64,000 nt of DNA, from contig JAVIAB010000024.1 of NCBI GenBank assembly GCA_032433765.1, positions 16,838,648-16,902,647 on the forward strand, written 5' to 3'. A program made the translations under genes and the position numbers. Positions 23,355 through 35,904 of this stretch are shown in pieces. Numbering within the stretch: position 1 is the stretch's first letter; the number at the start of each line of letters is the position of its first letter. A model generated the notes under the pieces. That model had not been told where the DNA came from. It saw nothing but the letters and a program-made list of their open reading frames with translations, and did not search any database. The DNA comes from Megaustenia siamemsis. Lineage: Eukaryota > Mollusca > Gastropoda > Stylommatophora > Ariophantidae.

Positions 23355-23960
23355 TACCATGTCTTCCATTTTGTAATATTCTTCCTTTCAGCTCCCTGTG
23401 GAGCATAGGTCTTCAACAAACACTTTCCAATTCTGACCATTCTTTTAAGATCATTCCAAGTCTTCCCCATCATCTCTACTTCCGTTTTCTCCAGAATAGT
23501 TTGGTCTTCCATTTTGTCTTTTCCACAGTGGATTTAAAAAAAAAAGGAGGGATGGAGGGCATGCCATGTAATACTCTCAGTTTGTTCCACAGCGTGTATC
23601 CTATCCAGCGCCATCGCTGTATCTCTTTATGCACTGGTGTTTGACTGGTACTTTCCCATAATTCTATGTTGTGATTTTGTCCTGCCATTTCCATCCATTT
23701 ATTTTGCGTAAGCATCCATTAATGAAAGTCTGTGTCTTCGTGATTATCATTTTCGTTGTTCTCCATGTTTCACAGCCATATAATAGACTTAACATTGGAG
23801 TTTAAAATTTTAAATTTTGTATTTAACCTTATTTCTTTGAATTTCCATATGTTTTCTAGTGCAATGAAGGCTCCTCTTGCTTTTTGCACCCTTATTTTGG
23901 TATCATTCTACGTTCCTCCTCCCTTGTCTATATTACTGCCAAGATATATGTAAGATATTA
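23355..23960 (-). mobile_element. LINE-G ORF2 C-terminal region (decayed)
   Basis: The minus strand, read through frameshifts, gives GSNIDKGGGTYNDTKIRVQK, then ALENIWKFKEIRLNTKFKIL, then WESTSQTPVHKEIQRWRWIG, and a DLCSTGS-like end near 23390. This is the post-RT region of a LINE (a YLGS-type segment, then the R/W-rich tail). Related pieces lie at 36521-36814, 38368-38450 and 52168-52350. Confidence 0.8.
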
Positions 23961-24453
23961 TTATGACCCAACTAAGATACATGGATAAAATACATAAACC
24001 AATAAAAATGTTGTTTCAACCATTTTTTAAATGACAATTGTGGCCTAATGCAACCTACAAAACACAGTATGGGACTGAACGATTCGTGATTCATGAAGAA
24101 AGTCAAAGAAATTGACATGCAAGCTTGTTTTTTTTTTTTTTTTTTTAATCTGTATGACATTTTTTGGTCTGGTGTTAAGGTTTGTTTTTAAATAGATGGA
24201 AGATATGGCACAATGCAAGAGAGGACTTGGGCGCACAAGACAATCACTGAATACAGATGCCTTCATTCTCATTCATTCCAAGTATGCATCTCACTGTATT
24301 TAAAGGCTGTTTATCGTTGATATTTGAGTTATTTTGTCCATTTGATTGTTTGTTAAATATAATTTGTATATGGCAAGACATTTAGAGAAAGCTATATCTT
24401 AGAGTGTAATAACATTTCTATTTAATAATGGAGCACTTCACAGCACCAGTGTC

Positions 24454-24588
24454 CCATAGGTCAGAATAGGCTCTATATAGCACAAATGAACTCTCTTTCT
24501 CACTTCTATCGACACGTTGCATATGACATTTTCCATTTTCTGAAATGCTATTTTGGCTTGAGCCATTCTGCTTGTTATACTGTGTTGC
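24454..24588 (-). mobile_element. LINE-B fragment within duplication copy 2
   Basis: Same as 21486-21620. The LINE's 3' part is missing here because the duplication breakpoint cut it. Confidence 0.8.
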
Positions 24589-24902
24589 CAGTTCTCACGT
24601 GTAAACTCTCAGTCTAAGTTCTCACATGTTTCAGCCAATATGAATAAGACAAAATTACGTAACATAGAAGGGTGTTGCTGTACTAGTCGACTGGCAGAGA
24701 GTGTATGTTCCACACAGAAGAGAGAGAGAAATAAATGGCAGCGACAAAAGGTGTATGTGGGGATAATATTTACTGAAATAATCTTAAGTAATGAAGACTA
24801 ACAGAGAAATGGATATCCTGGTTAACGCACTGTAGCATGTCTCTCATATGCAGTGATTACCATGTCGCTATCTCATTTTAAGGTTTCACCTTTTGTCTTT
24901 TG

Positions 24903-25048
24903 GCGTGAGCTCAGACTGCTATAATGGGGACTGCAGCTACCTTTCTTTGTTTTGGAGATGAGATATTAATTCGGATGATTTCACTGGCACGGGCGGTTGA
25001 GCAATTATGGATTTTAATTCGTTTGCAGTGATACCGGGGCATTCCATA
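24903..25048 (+). mobile_element. Repeat E, duplicate copy
   Basis: Duplicate of 21935-22080. Confidence 0.8.
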
Positions 25049-25413
25049 ACCATATCTCATTGCTCCATTATCTTCTAGGCCCGCCGTTTCCCCTTTGAAG
25101 GGAATGTTAAATGATGTTGGGGGGAGGGGAGGCGCGTTCTTCTGGTGATAACATGTAGCATGTTCAAATCATGTCATCACCAGTTAATCAATGTTACCTT
25201 CTTGTTCGTCCTGGATCACGCTGGTGTTATGGCAATGAAAGATCGAATAAATTAGCTGTAAAAATTAACTTTTTTCCTGCTAACATTTCATTTCTTCTTA
25301 CTACTCTCATATCTTAGTATGGTAACGGTTAAATCCACTTCCGTTTGGCAAAGAGTTTAATGTGGACGACTACCTGTATCTCAACAAATATTCTATTCCA
25401 TTATTGCTTTTCT

Positions 25414-25499
25414 AAACTCTCCATTGGGACATAAGTCATCAATAAGAGCTCTCCAATCCATTCTGTCCTTTGCTGTCCCCAAAACAATCACACTACAAT
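25414..25499 (-). mobile_element. LINE-H relic, duplicate copy
   Basis: Duplicate of 22445-22530. Confidence 0.6.
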
Positions 25500-26324
25500 G
25501 GCTCGTGAATCAATCATGTCAATATCTATTTTTTTTTAAAACGGGCTTACAAGAACGCCATCCATCACGGTCAAGGGTTCAGGTCGATATCCATCATGGC
25601 ATGTGTGTCGAGCCAGTTTCACTACTTTGATGATCAACTTTTTCCCCTTCAAATGTTTGTCTTTTTAGCACTTCCACTCAAACATGTTTTCCTAGACATC
25701 GTCATACTGACATATAACAAACTGACCTTCCTGTCTTCATCTTACCTTTCATCTGTTCTGTAATAGCAAAATCTGCCTTTCTCTTATTTTAAAGTACACA
25801 TTAACAAGATTGTGCTGGTCTTCTTGTTATTTCCACTATCGCAGCTTTCTTCTAACATACTAAATACCAAGGTGGATAAATAATATAATCTCTACTTTCA
25901 GATCACTTGACATTTGATAAGAACAACTTTTCAGGAGGCCGTTTGAACACTGAATATTCAGCCTGAATCACATTTTCCATCAGAAATAACGAAATCTGAA
26001 CTAATCCCTTCCCAGACCCTAAACAATACCCATTTTTATAAACTAAAATGACAGACACACATACTTTAAGGTAAAGATAACACAAATGCCATAAATAATA
26101 AACTAAGAATGATATATCTCCTCCCCTCGACACTGAAAAGCAAATGAAGAAGGAAAGAAGAATTCTTCATACCTTCCTTTTATCACTTCAATCATCAATA
26201 ATACAAACCATCAACTGAATCTTTTGTTGCTTCCACATTCTTCTAGGATGCTGTAGCTAATGGTTATATATAATCAAACACAATGAAAATAAAGCAGAAA
26301 AAATTAATGAAAGCACACAAGTGC

Positions 26325-26930
26325 TACCATGTCTTCCATTTTGTAATATTCTTCCTTTCAGCTCCCTGTGGAGCATAGGTCTTCAACAAACACTTTCCAA
26401 TTCTGACCATTCTTTTAAGATCATTCCAAGTCTTCCCCATCATCTCTACTTCCGTTTTCTCCAGAATAGTTTGGTCTTCCATTTTGTCTTTTCCACAGTG
26501 GATTTAAAAAAAAAAGGAGGGATGGAGGGCATGCCATGTAATACTCTCAGTTTGTTCCACAGCGTGTATCCTATCCAGCGCCATCGCTGTATCTCTTTAT
26601 GCACTGGTGTTTGACTGGTACTTTCCCATAATTCTATGTTGTGATTTTGTCCTGCCATTTCCATCCATTTATTTTGCGTAAGCATCCATTAATGAAAGTC
26701 TGTGTCTTCGTGATTATCATTTTCGTTGTTCTCCATGTTTCACAGCCATATAATAGACTTAACATTGGAGTTTAAAATTTTAAATTTTGTATTTAACCTT
26801 ATTTCTTTGAATTTCCATATGTTTTCTAGTGCAATGAAGGCTCCTCTTGCTTTTTGCACCCTTATTTTGGTATCATTCTACGTTCCTCCTCCCTTGTCTA
26901 TATTACTGCCAAGATATATGTAAGATATTA
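26325..26930 (-). mobile_element. LINE-G C-terminal region, duplicate copy
   Basis: Duplicate of 23355-23960, with the same frameshifts. Confidence 0.8.
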
Positions 26931-27415
26931 TTATGACCCAACTAAGATACATGGATAAAATACATAAACCAATAAAAATGTTGTTTCAACCATTTTTTAA
27001 ATGACAATTGTGGCCTAATGCAACCTACAAAACACAGTATGGGACTGAACGATTCGTGATTCATGAAGAAAGTCAAAGAAATTGACATGCAAGCTTGTTT
27101 TTTTTTTAATCTGTATGACATTTTTTGGTCTGGTGTTAAGGTTTGTTTTTAAAATAGATGGAAGATATGGCACAATGCAAGAGAGGACTTGGGCGCACAA
27201 GACAATCACTGAATACAGATGCCTTCATTCTCATTCATTCCAAGTATGCATCTCACTGTATTTAAAGGCTGTTTATCGTTGATATTTGAGTTATTTTGTC
27301 CATTTGATTGTTTGTTAAATATAATTTGTATATGGCAAGACATTTAGAGAAAGCTATATCTTAGAGTGTAATAACATTTCTATTTAATAATGGAGCACTT
27401 CACAGCACCAGTGTC

Positions 27416-27779
27416 ACATTTGTTAATATAAAGAGAAAGTAACATTGGATATGCAAGGGAATGGACAGAGTTTCATTTCTTCAATATCTGAATATTGCAA
27501 TATCATAGTAACAATGTATTTTGCATTAGATACAGATGTCTATCATATTATATAATGCAGTTATGCACTTGATTCATTCAAGGAAAATGCTACTAAAAAC
27601 ATTACAAAGTGGCAAATCATTCTTTACTGGCATTCTATTCAGATGTGTGTGTGTGTATGTGTGTGAGAAACACTGGCATCTTGCCAAAGGAATGGGAAAA
27701 AATGTGTTGCACAATAAGATGATCTAACATACAAATCTACCAGAACTGGTATTGCAAAAAATGATGTAACCAGAGAAGA
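27416..27779. other. No recognisable feature
   Basis: A short (GT)n tract is at about 27644-27662. No gene was seen. Confidence 0.4.
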
Positions 27780-28080
27780 GTGAATTACAGTTGATTCTAA
27801 CCCACTATGGTATAGCAGGGAATGAGGACAGCCTGGTCAAGGAAAGTAAGAGCACAGCCAAGTAGATGAATCACATGTCAGCAGAAGTAATAGAATGGAG
27901 CAGTACATAACCCCATCAGGATGATCACCACCTACTTGATATGAAAGAAAACGGTATCATCATCTGATTAACAACTGGACTGCATATGATGCTTTAAAAA
28001 GTTGACCAAATGAGCATAAACTAAATACAAATCTCTATGACCCCCGGCTATTAAAGGCAAACAAAGAATTTAAACAACTT
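27780..28080 (+). mobile_element. RNase H-region relic of a LINE
   Basis: The plus strand reads HYGIAGNEDSLVKESKSTAK near 27805-27865, resembling the HxGIxGNExADxLAKxG motif of retrotransposon RNase H. A decayed RLTTGLHM segment follows near 27970. Stops and frameshifts are frequent. The 28.87-kb knuckle relic may belong to the same insertion, split by repeat D. Confidence 0.55.
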
Positions 28081-28132
28081 TGAAGATATAGACCTTAATG
28101 AATGAATAAAGAATTCTATCTATCTATTGTCC

Positions 28133-28365
28133 TTACGAGCCGAAGACGGCACATAGGGCAGAAGCACAATCTCAAAAAACAGAAACCTTGCGTGCCAAAA
28201 TGGCACATATTGCAGAGATCACTGCTTCTAAAATCTATGGCTTTGTTTCCATAACATAACAATGCTTTTTACAATGACAGCTTGTCAAGCCATTGATCAA
28301 CCTCCTTAGTCGCCTCTTACGACATGCCTGAAAGGTCACAGTGTCACTATTCTTTACTTCCCCAC
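28133..28365 (-). mobile_element. Repeat D, fullest copy
   Basis: Runs from CGAGCCGAAGACGGCACATA through CCAAAATGGCACATATTGCA and CAATGACAGCTTGTCAAGCC to CGCCTCTTACGACATGCCTG. The reverse complement is at 63516-63770. A CTATCTATTGTCC stretch abuts the left end. Similar stretches are next to the copies at 12.9 and 56.04 kb, suggesting a short microsatellite terminus. Confidence 0.8.
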
Positions 28366-28514
28366 ATAATGAGGCCCCGGTAACACACGGCGCGGGGGGG
28401 GGGAGGAGAATTAGGAAGACATAATCCTTTCATTCATTGGGTGCTGTCTCCACATCAAAGGTTAGCTAGCTACCTTGGAGCGTCATTTTACTCTGTCTCT
28501 TGTGTGTGAGAGGA
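28366..28514. other. No gene; G run
   Basis: G-rich run at about 28394-28404. Otherwise unannotated. Confidence 0.4.
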
Positions 28515-28735
28515 TGTGGGGGTGCATGTTGTAATACCTGTCCACCTTTTGATATTATCAGTCCACTTTAGTCTTGGCCACTGCCTCATCTATCTTGTAA
28601 CTCCTCTTCCAAGGTGACTTTTAATAGAGTATTGTGTCTCTACAGATGTTCCCAAAACATCAGTCGCCTTTTTCAAATTGTGTTAAGTAGATTTTTCATT
28701 TTCAGCTGATTTAGAACTTCTTTGTTTGTCTTTTT
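28515..28735 (-). mobile_element. LINE tail-domain relic (unnamed family)
   Basis: The minus strand reads EVLNQLKMKNLLNTI, then KRRLMFWEHL, then TLEEELQDR. These are in the order of LINE ORF2 tails (RRLxxxGHxxR..). It is heavily decayed. Confidence 0.45.
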
Positions 28736-28859
28736 CCCTTCCTTTCTATGGAAAACATTTGGAATCATCACCTATGCAGCTAAATAGAGCATGTTGGAGG
28801 CTGACTTTGTCAACAACATTGACCAATGACATGCACTGTGAGACTGTATATGCTAATAA

Positions 28860-28940
28860 ATTAGGTAATGTGCACAAGTACCACAGACTGCATCACACAT
28901 ACTACAAGACTGCAATGTTTTGAAAAGTGCATGCTGGCCA
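28860..28940 (+). mobile_element. LINE Cys-knuckle relic
   Basis: The plus strand reads VPQTASHILQDCNVLKSACW, the xQTxxHxLQDC knuckle end of jockey-like LINEs; compare 13802-13852. Confidence 0.6.
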
Positions 28941-29084
28941 AATAATATTATAATTAAACACAAATATATCCTTACAGGAATTGTTACCAACAAATTCATA
29001 AAAAAGACATTTTGCAGATAAGGACCTTAGAGAACAAAAGAAGGATGAGATAATGTGACAGACTACAGAAGATGTTCCTAGTGA

Positions 29085-29600
29085 ATGTGATGGAAAATGT
29101 TTCAAAATTGGAAGACTTGGAATATGCTGATGACACTGCATTATTAGCCCACTCTTGCAAGCACATCATGCAAGGGAAAAACATACACACTGCTTAAATA
29201 CTGTAAACAAGCTAAACTAAATGTTAACAATAAAAAGAACCAAAAACCAGTCTAAACAGAAAATCAGGAGCTCACAGCAGCGAAAACTCTCACAACCATG
29301 GAATACTAGATATGGGACATAATGAAGATATCAACAAAAGGATAAATAGCAAAGCCAGTATAGCTTTTATTTGTCTAGAAGCATCTGGAGATCCTGTCAG
29401 TATACAAAAACCAAACTACGGACAAAAAAAGATGCTGTACTCTCAGTTCCGCTATATGTATCTAAATACTTACTAAAGCACAAAAGAAATGAAAACATCA
29501 ACGCAGTCATCATTTCACACAACCTGAGATCACAAGAGATCCAGAAATAATCACAAGACCTGACATGCATTTGACTCAATTTGAAAGGTGAAAGAGAGGC
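29085..29600 (+). mobile_element. LINE reverse transcriptase relic with YADD motif
   Basis: The plus strand reads LEDLEYADDTALLAHSCKHI at about 29110-29169, with an intact YADD catalytic motif. Decayed palm and thumb segments follow (KRINSKASIAFICLEAS near 29338-29380, then an ITRPDMH-like stretch). Several stops and frameshifts are present. No endonuclease domain lies upstream. Confidence 0.65.
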
Positions 29601-32600
29601 AGACCAAGGACACAAACAGATAAATAGTATAGTATGGTAATGGGAAACCCAGGAAAGATTGGCTATAGACAGAACAAATAGGGGGAACATTACTACAGGT
29701 TATACAAAGCATCACCAGATGTACCAGCCACATGATGTACTGCCTTTAAAAGAGGACAAAGAAAAAGCAAAGGCCTGCAATATTTTTGGAACTAGGGACA
29801 GGGAACGATTTACAATCAAAATGTTCTTTATTCAATAACAAAGAAGGGCAAAACATAATCAATTATAAAACTGAGGAAATAATCTTTAATAAAGAGGTTT
29901 CATCAAAATGTTCATATTTAACTGTAATACCAATAGTATGAAGCAAACATATTTCATTATCAGCTATATATTTTGTAGCAAGTTACATATTTATTTTCTT
30001 CATCTTGATGTATTTTCAATTTTGCATATTTCATAAATAACACAACCAGACTTCAACCGAACAGAGACAACTGTCAACATAAGTTCACTACTGTGAAAGA
30101 TTATTTTAATTACTGCTTATATTATATCAACATGTCCAACACAATATTTTTGGTGAGTCATTTCACCTCTTTCATTATTTAAGTAGTCTTATCTTATAAA
30201 ATAATTATCATTTTTGGGTTAAATTGATATTACTTAACATTACCTGCCCTACTTTTACTTAGTAAATAATAAGATACTGGAGAGGTGTTTTGACTACACA
30301 GTACTGTGTCACAGAATTGATGATAAGATAATATCCCTCCTAGAGGATATTATCTTAACTAAACTTTTTTGATCCAGGTACCTATTTGTTTTATTTGTAC
30401 CCTTCATAATTCCTTCTACGCCATTAAATTCCTTACAACAACAAAACAGCTTATTCTTAATTCTAGCATCATAAATAATTTCATTGATATTTACAGCATT
30501 GCAAATAAAGAAAGCTTGAAAGATGGTCTGGTCAAATGTCCCATTAGTGTTATATTTGCAGACATATTTTTTCATTACATATTATAATAAGCTCCATATA
30601 TAAGTGTTAAATGACAAAATCTTACAAATATGATAAGAAAAAAGACAATTGTAATTCTTTGGATTGTATGAATAAAGAGAAGCTGTTAACACTTAGTAAA
30701 GAGAAAATAAAGTCAAGGAGAAAAATAGGAAGACGAAGCAATAAAATCAAAATCTTACAGGATTATTCAGATGACACAATAAACAGACTGAATTAGGCAA
30801 ACTTCTGCCAGAGATAAATGATGACTGACAGAGAATGCCATATGGCACTAGCTGATTTATCAATAAAACCATCAAATTCTCTAAGTCAGGTATCTTATAA
30901 AAGCTCACACATCTTTACACAAAAATATTTTCTATTAATACTTTAAAAATAACCAATTTCAAAGTAAACTTAAGAGTCACAATATGCCTATCAAGGTGTA
31001 CAAAATCCAGATACATTGAGAAACCTGCATGTGTTAATGAAGTTAATTCTCTAAATATGAATATTTTATTTACATTATTGAATGTTACTGTTTCAGCAGG
31101 CTTTAATTGGTGTAACTTATTTTTAAAAAACTAGTGTACATGCTTGGACTGTAACTTTACAGAATGATATAAACACCTTTAACTAAAAATATGAGAGCAG
31201 AATTATCCAAACCATTCATATATTTCACCAACTGAGTCAAGCTATTATCTTCAGGCTTAAAGGTACAGCCAAAATAAACTTTGACTATGAGATACACAGT
31301 GGTGCAATTGTTTACACCATCCTGCACAAGTGGGTTAAATAATCAAACTACAGATAATATACACAACAGGACTGCCCCTATATATGACTAGTTATGAAAT
31401 ATTTACAATTCCACATCAAAAGAGAAGCTCCAGACATCAGTCAAATCTATTACAAGCTTTTGCCTGACAATGTAAACACCCAAATATGGAGCTGGATCAA
31501 GACTAAGGTATACAAAAAAAAGAACAAAGCCTCACAAACTGTAGTAATCAAGCACAGATTGACAGACACAAGGCATTCATAAGTGGTTGGTAAAACATAA
31601 ACAAAAGAAACTTGACAACAGAATCAGGCAATGGTTAAGGGTGACAGAATAAACAAGTGTGTCAGAATGACAAGATTCATGTCCCTGAACACTCAAGGAG
31701 ATATAATCAGATGTGTAGAAAAAGAAATATAGTTCAATTATTAGAATTTATTTGTAATTCTTCAGATAAACAGATTATGTTGTGATTCAAAACAGAAAAT
31801 GTATAAATTTCAAATAAAATCTAAATTTTGCCAAATAATAATAATAACATTATTTCAATATTAAATGAATAAGAGGTAAACTAAATAATTTGTCACATTT
31901 GAAAATTCACAGATGCAGCAATGATTAAAGAATATTATTTATTAATAACCTTAATCATAAATGATTAATAAAATATTTGCTTTATAAAATTAATTATATC
32001 TACTAAAAAAACCTACTATACCCAGATTAATCAAAAACAAAGAAAAATTGTAAACAAAGTTCATCTATGGTCTTTGTTCACATTATGTTTGCACATTAAA
32101 TTAATAATTAAATGTGAAATTAATCCAGCTATTATTACAAATATCTAGTCCAATAAGTGTAGCATATCTTTTTAGGTGTATGTTGTTATGTTTGGTCACA
32201 TATTTTATTAACTAAATATTTCAATTTCTGTTACTTTGACCTACTGTCATAGTTACTAAGTTACACTTTCATTTAGCCTCCCTTTGTATTACTTACAATC
32301 AATGCATTTATGATCACTCTTTTGATTGACTTCAAATATTAATCAATTAATGTATTTTATTTTTGTATATTTTGTAATCATTAATTTATTCATGTTAAAT
32401 TTTGTATTTAACTGCTGCTCTGCTAATAATAATTTAAAAATACATACAGTTTTGGTAAATTCATTAAATATTAACTATTAATCATACTATATTAACCTAC
32501 CATTGTTCAATTATCAATTAAATCATCAGACCCTGATGATGATAACAGTTATACTATAATTATAGTTGATTTCTATATAAAACTACCGTATTTCTGAAAA

Positions 32601-33040
32601 ATAATTTCAATTAAAACTGATGAATACTTTTTTTTCTTCATTTTTCCTCTCAATTACTTAAATTGTTACCACAAATAATTCAAATATATACCCGTTTAGT
32701 TTTTACTGTTTACAATTACGTTAATTACCAAACTCCTTTCCCTTTTCTTGGGTTTTTAATCAGCAAAACATTAAAATTAAAACATTTCACTTTCTTTAGC
32801 AATTCAATCCTTATATTATTAATAATAGTGTTTGCTGTCCGGATAAAAAATGAGAATATTAAAATTAAAAAAAAAGAGTGTGGAAAAGATGTCATTATAT
32901 GAAGTTTCAAAACTTTCAATTTATAAACACAAACTCCGGGTGTTGAAAGATTCAAGATCATTTGGTCAAGAAAGTGAGAACATTACAAATCAAAAACACT
33001 GCACCCTGAAAAAACTCGACGTCATTTTCAACGGTAGTTA
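29601..33040. other. AT-rich, repeat-poor stretch; 13-bp inverted repeat at 30324-30357
   Basis: About 3.4 kb, strongly AT-rich, and the only long stretch here with no recognised transposon. It could be an intron or 3' untranslated sequence of a gene whose CpG-rich start lies at 33-34 kb, but no exon was recognised. At 30324-30357 TAAGATAATATCC is followed, after an 8-nt spacer, by its perfect complement, a possible hairpin or MITE-like remnant. ORFs up to 97 codons have no recognised similarity. Confidence 0.45.
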
Positions 33041-33299
33041 TTTCGTTTGATCGCCAGTTTCAAGTGTCAATTGTGGGCCACTACAACATCGTTCACTCCG
33101 GTTGTCGTGCCGAGATCGCCGTACGTCGTCTATCGGCTTGTTCGTGGCGCGGAGAGAAGAGAAAAGGATCGCCTGGGGGACAAGTGATCGACACGGGGGA
33201 GCGCCGGCTTATTAAACCTTTCCGTCACCGTTTTAATAATTCTCTTGAAACCAGCACTTATATTAAATTAATTTGTAAAAAGCCTGTATGTTCATCAAA

Positions 33300-33560
33300 T
33301 TAAATTATTAAACAAAATATATTACTTCTTACCTTAGGTCAAATATGACAGGTCAAACACTTCTCTTCCCGCTGGTCATCATCCACAGAAACCGTCATAT
33401 CTCCGCCATGTTTGTTTATGAACCAACGAGGCAAGAAGTTACTGATAACTCGACACAATCACCACTGCAATGTAGAAAAACAAACAAAAACTCAGTAATT
33501 TTGCCTTAAAACAAGCGTAAAATTAACAATAAATCAATGAAAGTTCACATTAATTTACTT
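33300..33560 (-). promoter_or_regulatory. Possible transcription start and first exon (minus strand)
   Basis: On the minus strand a YY1-like AACATGGCGGAG (about 33410-33421) is followed downstream by a good splice-donor match, CCTAAG/GTAAGA, near 33330-33342. ATGs in between open only short frames (4-20 codons), so this would be a 5' untranslated exon. It sits next to the CpG-rich segments at 33060-33250 and 33580-34130. No protein could be tied to it. Confidence 0.3.
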
Positions 33561-33579
33561 AGGACAACTTTGACATGAC

Positions 33580-34130
33580 TTGGCCCTGAGGCTGTTGTTA
33601 TCCGTTCTCCCGTTGCCCGCTGCGTCTGCCGTCCGCTAGAGGGCGGTAGGATGGGCACTTGTTGGCCCGTATCATGACAAAAATGACGGCGTTGCTCCAC
33701 CTCTTTTACGTGCTGGAAGCCTGGCGAGGCCGTCCCGATCTGTTTACGCTGGCCGCCAGCCCGGGCCGTATATCCCAACGGTCCGTGTTTAAAACCCCGC
33801 GAAGGAGTCGGGGGGAAAAAACAGGCTCAATTTTTACACACCAGAAGCTTAGCTTGTAATCACGAGAACCGAACCCCCGGCGAGAAACTGCGAAAGGGGA
33901 GGTGAGGTTAAGGGGAAACTCGCAGTGTCGGCGTTGAAGCACGTAGGAAAGATTACAGGTTTGATCCGTCGTTCTAGCTCTACCCGAGATACTTCCCGGC
34001 GAATTTACCGCCGCCGGATGAAGGCGATCGTTGCGTTCCCGTTAATGTTACCGTCTCGCTAGTTTGCTAGGCGGAAAGTGATAATCACTGGGGATTAAAA
34101 AGCTCGACAAATTGATATCCTGTTTAATTA
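33580..34130. other. CpG-rich segment
   Basis: Unlike the AT-rich surroundings, this stretch is dense in CpG and GC (CCGGCGAG, CGCCGCCGGATG, CCCGCGAAGG). Such islands often mark promoters of broadly expressed genes in animals with mosaic methylation. No known domain was found in its ORFs. Confidence 0.4.
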
Positions 34131-34184
34131 GGAGATGGTTTGGCGAAATTCAGGAGGAGCGATTAAGTTCCTTTCTTATTTATT

Positions 34185-34480
34185 CATCAGCATCATCCAG
34201 GCCGTGTCGACCACAATCTTTTTGTCCACAAGTGTTTGCTTGCTAAGGTGATCATATCTCTCCTGAACTGTATGTCTGAGCATTTGTTTTTCACTTCTGT
34301 TGTTGACTTTCTATTATGCCGTCCCCATGTGTGGTATCTTCATTTTGTGCCTCTATCTCTTCTGTCCTCGATTTTTTTTTCAGTTGTCACAATACGTTCC
34401 TTTTATCCTTTTTCGTTCCATTTCAATTTCATTGCGATGTTGAAAATGATCTATCTTTTTGAGTAATCAGCCTCCTCTAA
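34185..34480 (-). mobile_element. LINE-A-like 3' fragment (diverged)
   Basis: Aligned with 3225-3500: GGTGATCATATCTCTCCTGA, TTCTGTTGTTGACTTTCT and CAGTTGTCACAATACGTTCC match with many substitutions. It is an older or sister-family copy. Confidence 0.65.
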
Positions 34481-34502
34481 AACATCTCCATAACTCGTTT
34501 TC

Positions 34503-34990
34503 ATCATCATCATCATGTGCCGTATCGGTTGGTGTTGGCGATCATGTCCTTCCACAATCTTCTATCCACAGTGCATCGTATGAGTTCTGTTGTTGACTGT
34601 TTTCCATGCCATGACGCCAAGCTATCCAGTATTTTCTCTCTTTGTCGTCCGCGATCTCTCTTTCCTTTTATTTTGCCAGTTGTAACCAAGTATTCAAATT
34701 TTCCTCTTGTGATGTGCCCAAAAAATGTTGATTGCTTCTTTCTGGTGTTTTGTAAGAGCTCGCTTATTGTGTTGGCGTCTTTGAGAACTTTCTCATTGGT
34801 CTTTTTAGCTGTCCATGGAACTTTCAACATTCTTCTGAGAAATAACTCGTTTTAACTGTTCATAATATCATCGATATGCTCGTAGTCTCCAAAGATTCTC
34901 TTGTCTGTTGCCCGATTGTCCATGAGCAGCTATATCATATCAGACCTGCCTTTACACGACAATGCATAATTACTTCCTTCCTCTGTCAAC
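34503..34990 (-). mobile_element. LINE-B 3' fragment
   Basis: The minus strand has a 105-codon frame (34513-34830) reading VPWTAKKTNEKVLKDANTIS, KKQSTFFGHITRGKFEYLVT, TGKIKGKRDRGRQREKILDS and RRLWKDMIANTNRYGT, the intact C-terminal tail of LINE-B ORF2. The (ATG)n tail is at about 34503-34517. Upstream sequence continues decayed to about 34990. Reverse transcriptase and endonuclease are absent. Confidence 0.88.
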
Positions 34991-35900
34991 GATTGGTTGC
35001 ATTTTTTTTCAGGGTTTATATCTTTCAAGAGTCCAGTGTCAAATAATTTCAGGATCTGTTTTCAAAGGTTTAGAGACTAATTCTGTAAATATTGGCCAGT
35101 CTTAGTGAGTGAGACTTTAATAGTATTATGATATCGTTGTTGGTTACGCCGGACTTAATATTCTTATCATACATTATTTGACAAACATAAACGTTTCCCA
35201 CGCCCTCGCCACATTTTGAGCGCTGCTTTTATAAATGAGATGTTTGATATTGATACGAGATGCTGATAAAGCAATAAACGAAAAACAAGTAAAATAATCT
35301 CTCAGCTGCGAGGTTAGATATAAGTTACGTAACTCGTAAACTACTCACCCAAATTTTAGTATAGGACAATATCGGTAACAAACATGGCGGGAGCCAAGGC
35401 TTTGTCTAGGCTATAATATAAAAGAAGCGGTAATTAACAATCGAGGCGACAGTCAGATTACATTGAAGAGAGAGATGCAATGGACACATATAAAAACAAT
35501 TGAGGTCTTTTGGGATTCAAGACTTAGAGAAACATTCACTGATGTTTTAGTAAAGAATTAATCAGAAAGATTTATTTCAAGGGGGGATGTTTAGCTAGAT
35601 GTAGATATTTCGAGTTTCATAAAAGATCAGTGCTTATTAAGGAAATCAAGGTTAGGAATATACAGATTGATACAGAAGTTCTATTGTCGTATGTGTGATT
35701 TTATGCCAAGTACAAGAAGTTATGTGAATGTAATTACAGAACCTGGGAGAGTGTCTTTTTTGATTTCGCTATCTTTTACTTCTAACGAAGTCCCTGGAGA
35801 CTAGGAACTGAATTTTGCGTGTTAATCCGTTTCCCCTGGTAGCCGTGTGCACAGGAGTCCCTCGCTGGACAGACAGATGACACCGTCTTCGGAGATGCTC
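34991..35900. other. No recognisable feature
   Basis: A second ATGGCGGGAG motif (plus strand) is at about 35385. No exon structure or repeat could be supported. Confidence 0.4.
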
Positions 35901-35904
35901 ATAT

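Larger units (their letters stand above)
21486..24453. repeat. 2.97-kb tandem duplication, first copy
   Basis: Everything from CCATAGGTCAGAATAGG at 21486 to CACCAGTGTC at 24453 recurs directly after it at 24454-27415. The only differences I noticed are homopolymer lengths: T runs at about 22307 and 22560, a 19-T versus 10-T run at 24128, and AAA versus AAAA at about 24190. The unit carries LINE-B, repeat E, LINE-H and LINE-G fragments. Confidence 0.95.
24454..27415. repeat. 2.97-kb tandem duplication, second copy
   Basis: Begins abruptly within the LINE-B sequence and ends at CAGTGTC before ACATTTGTTAAT. The junction GTGTC/CCATAGG shows no microhomology with the flanks. ORFs repeat at an offset of 2969-2970 bp over most of the unit. 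Confidence 0.95.
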
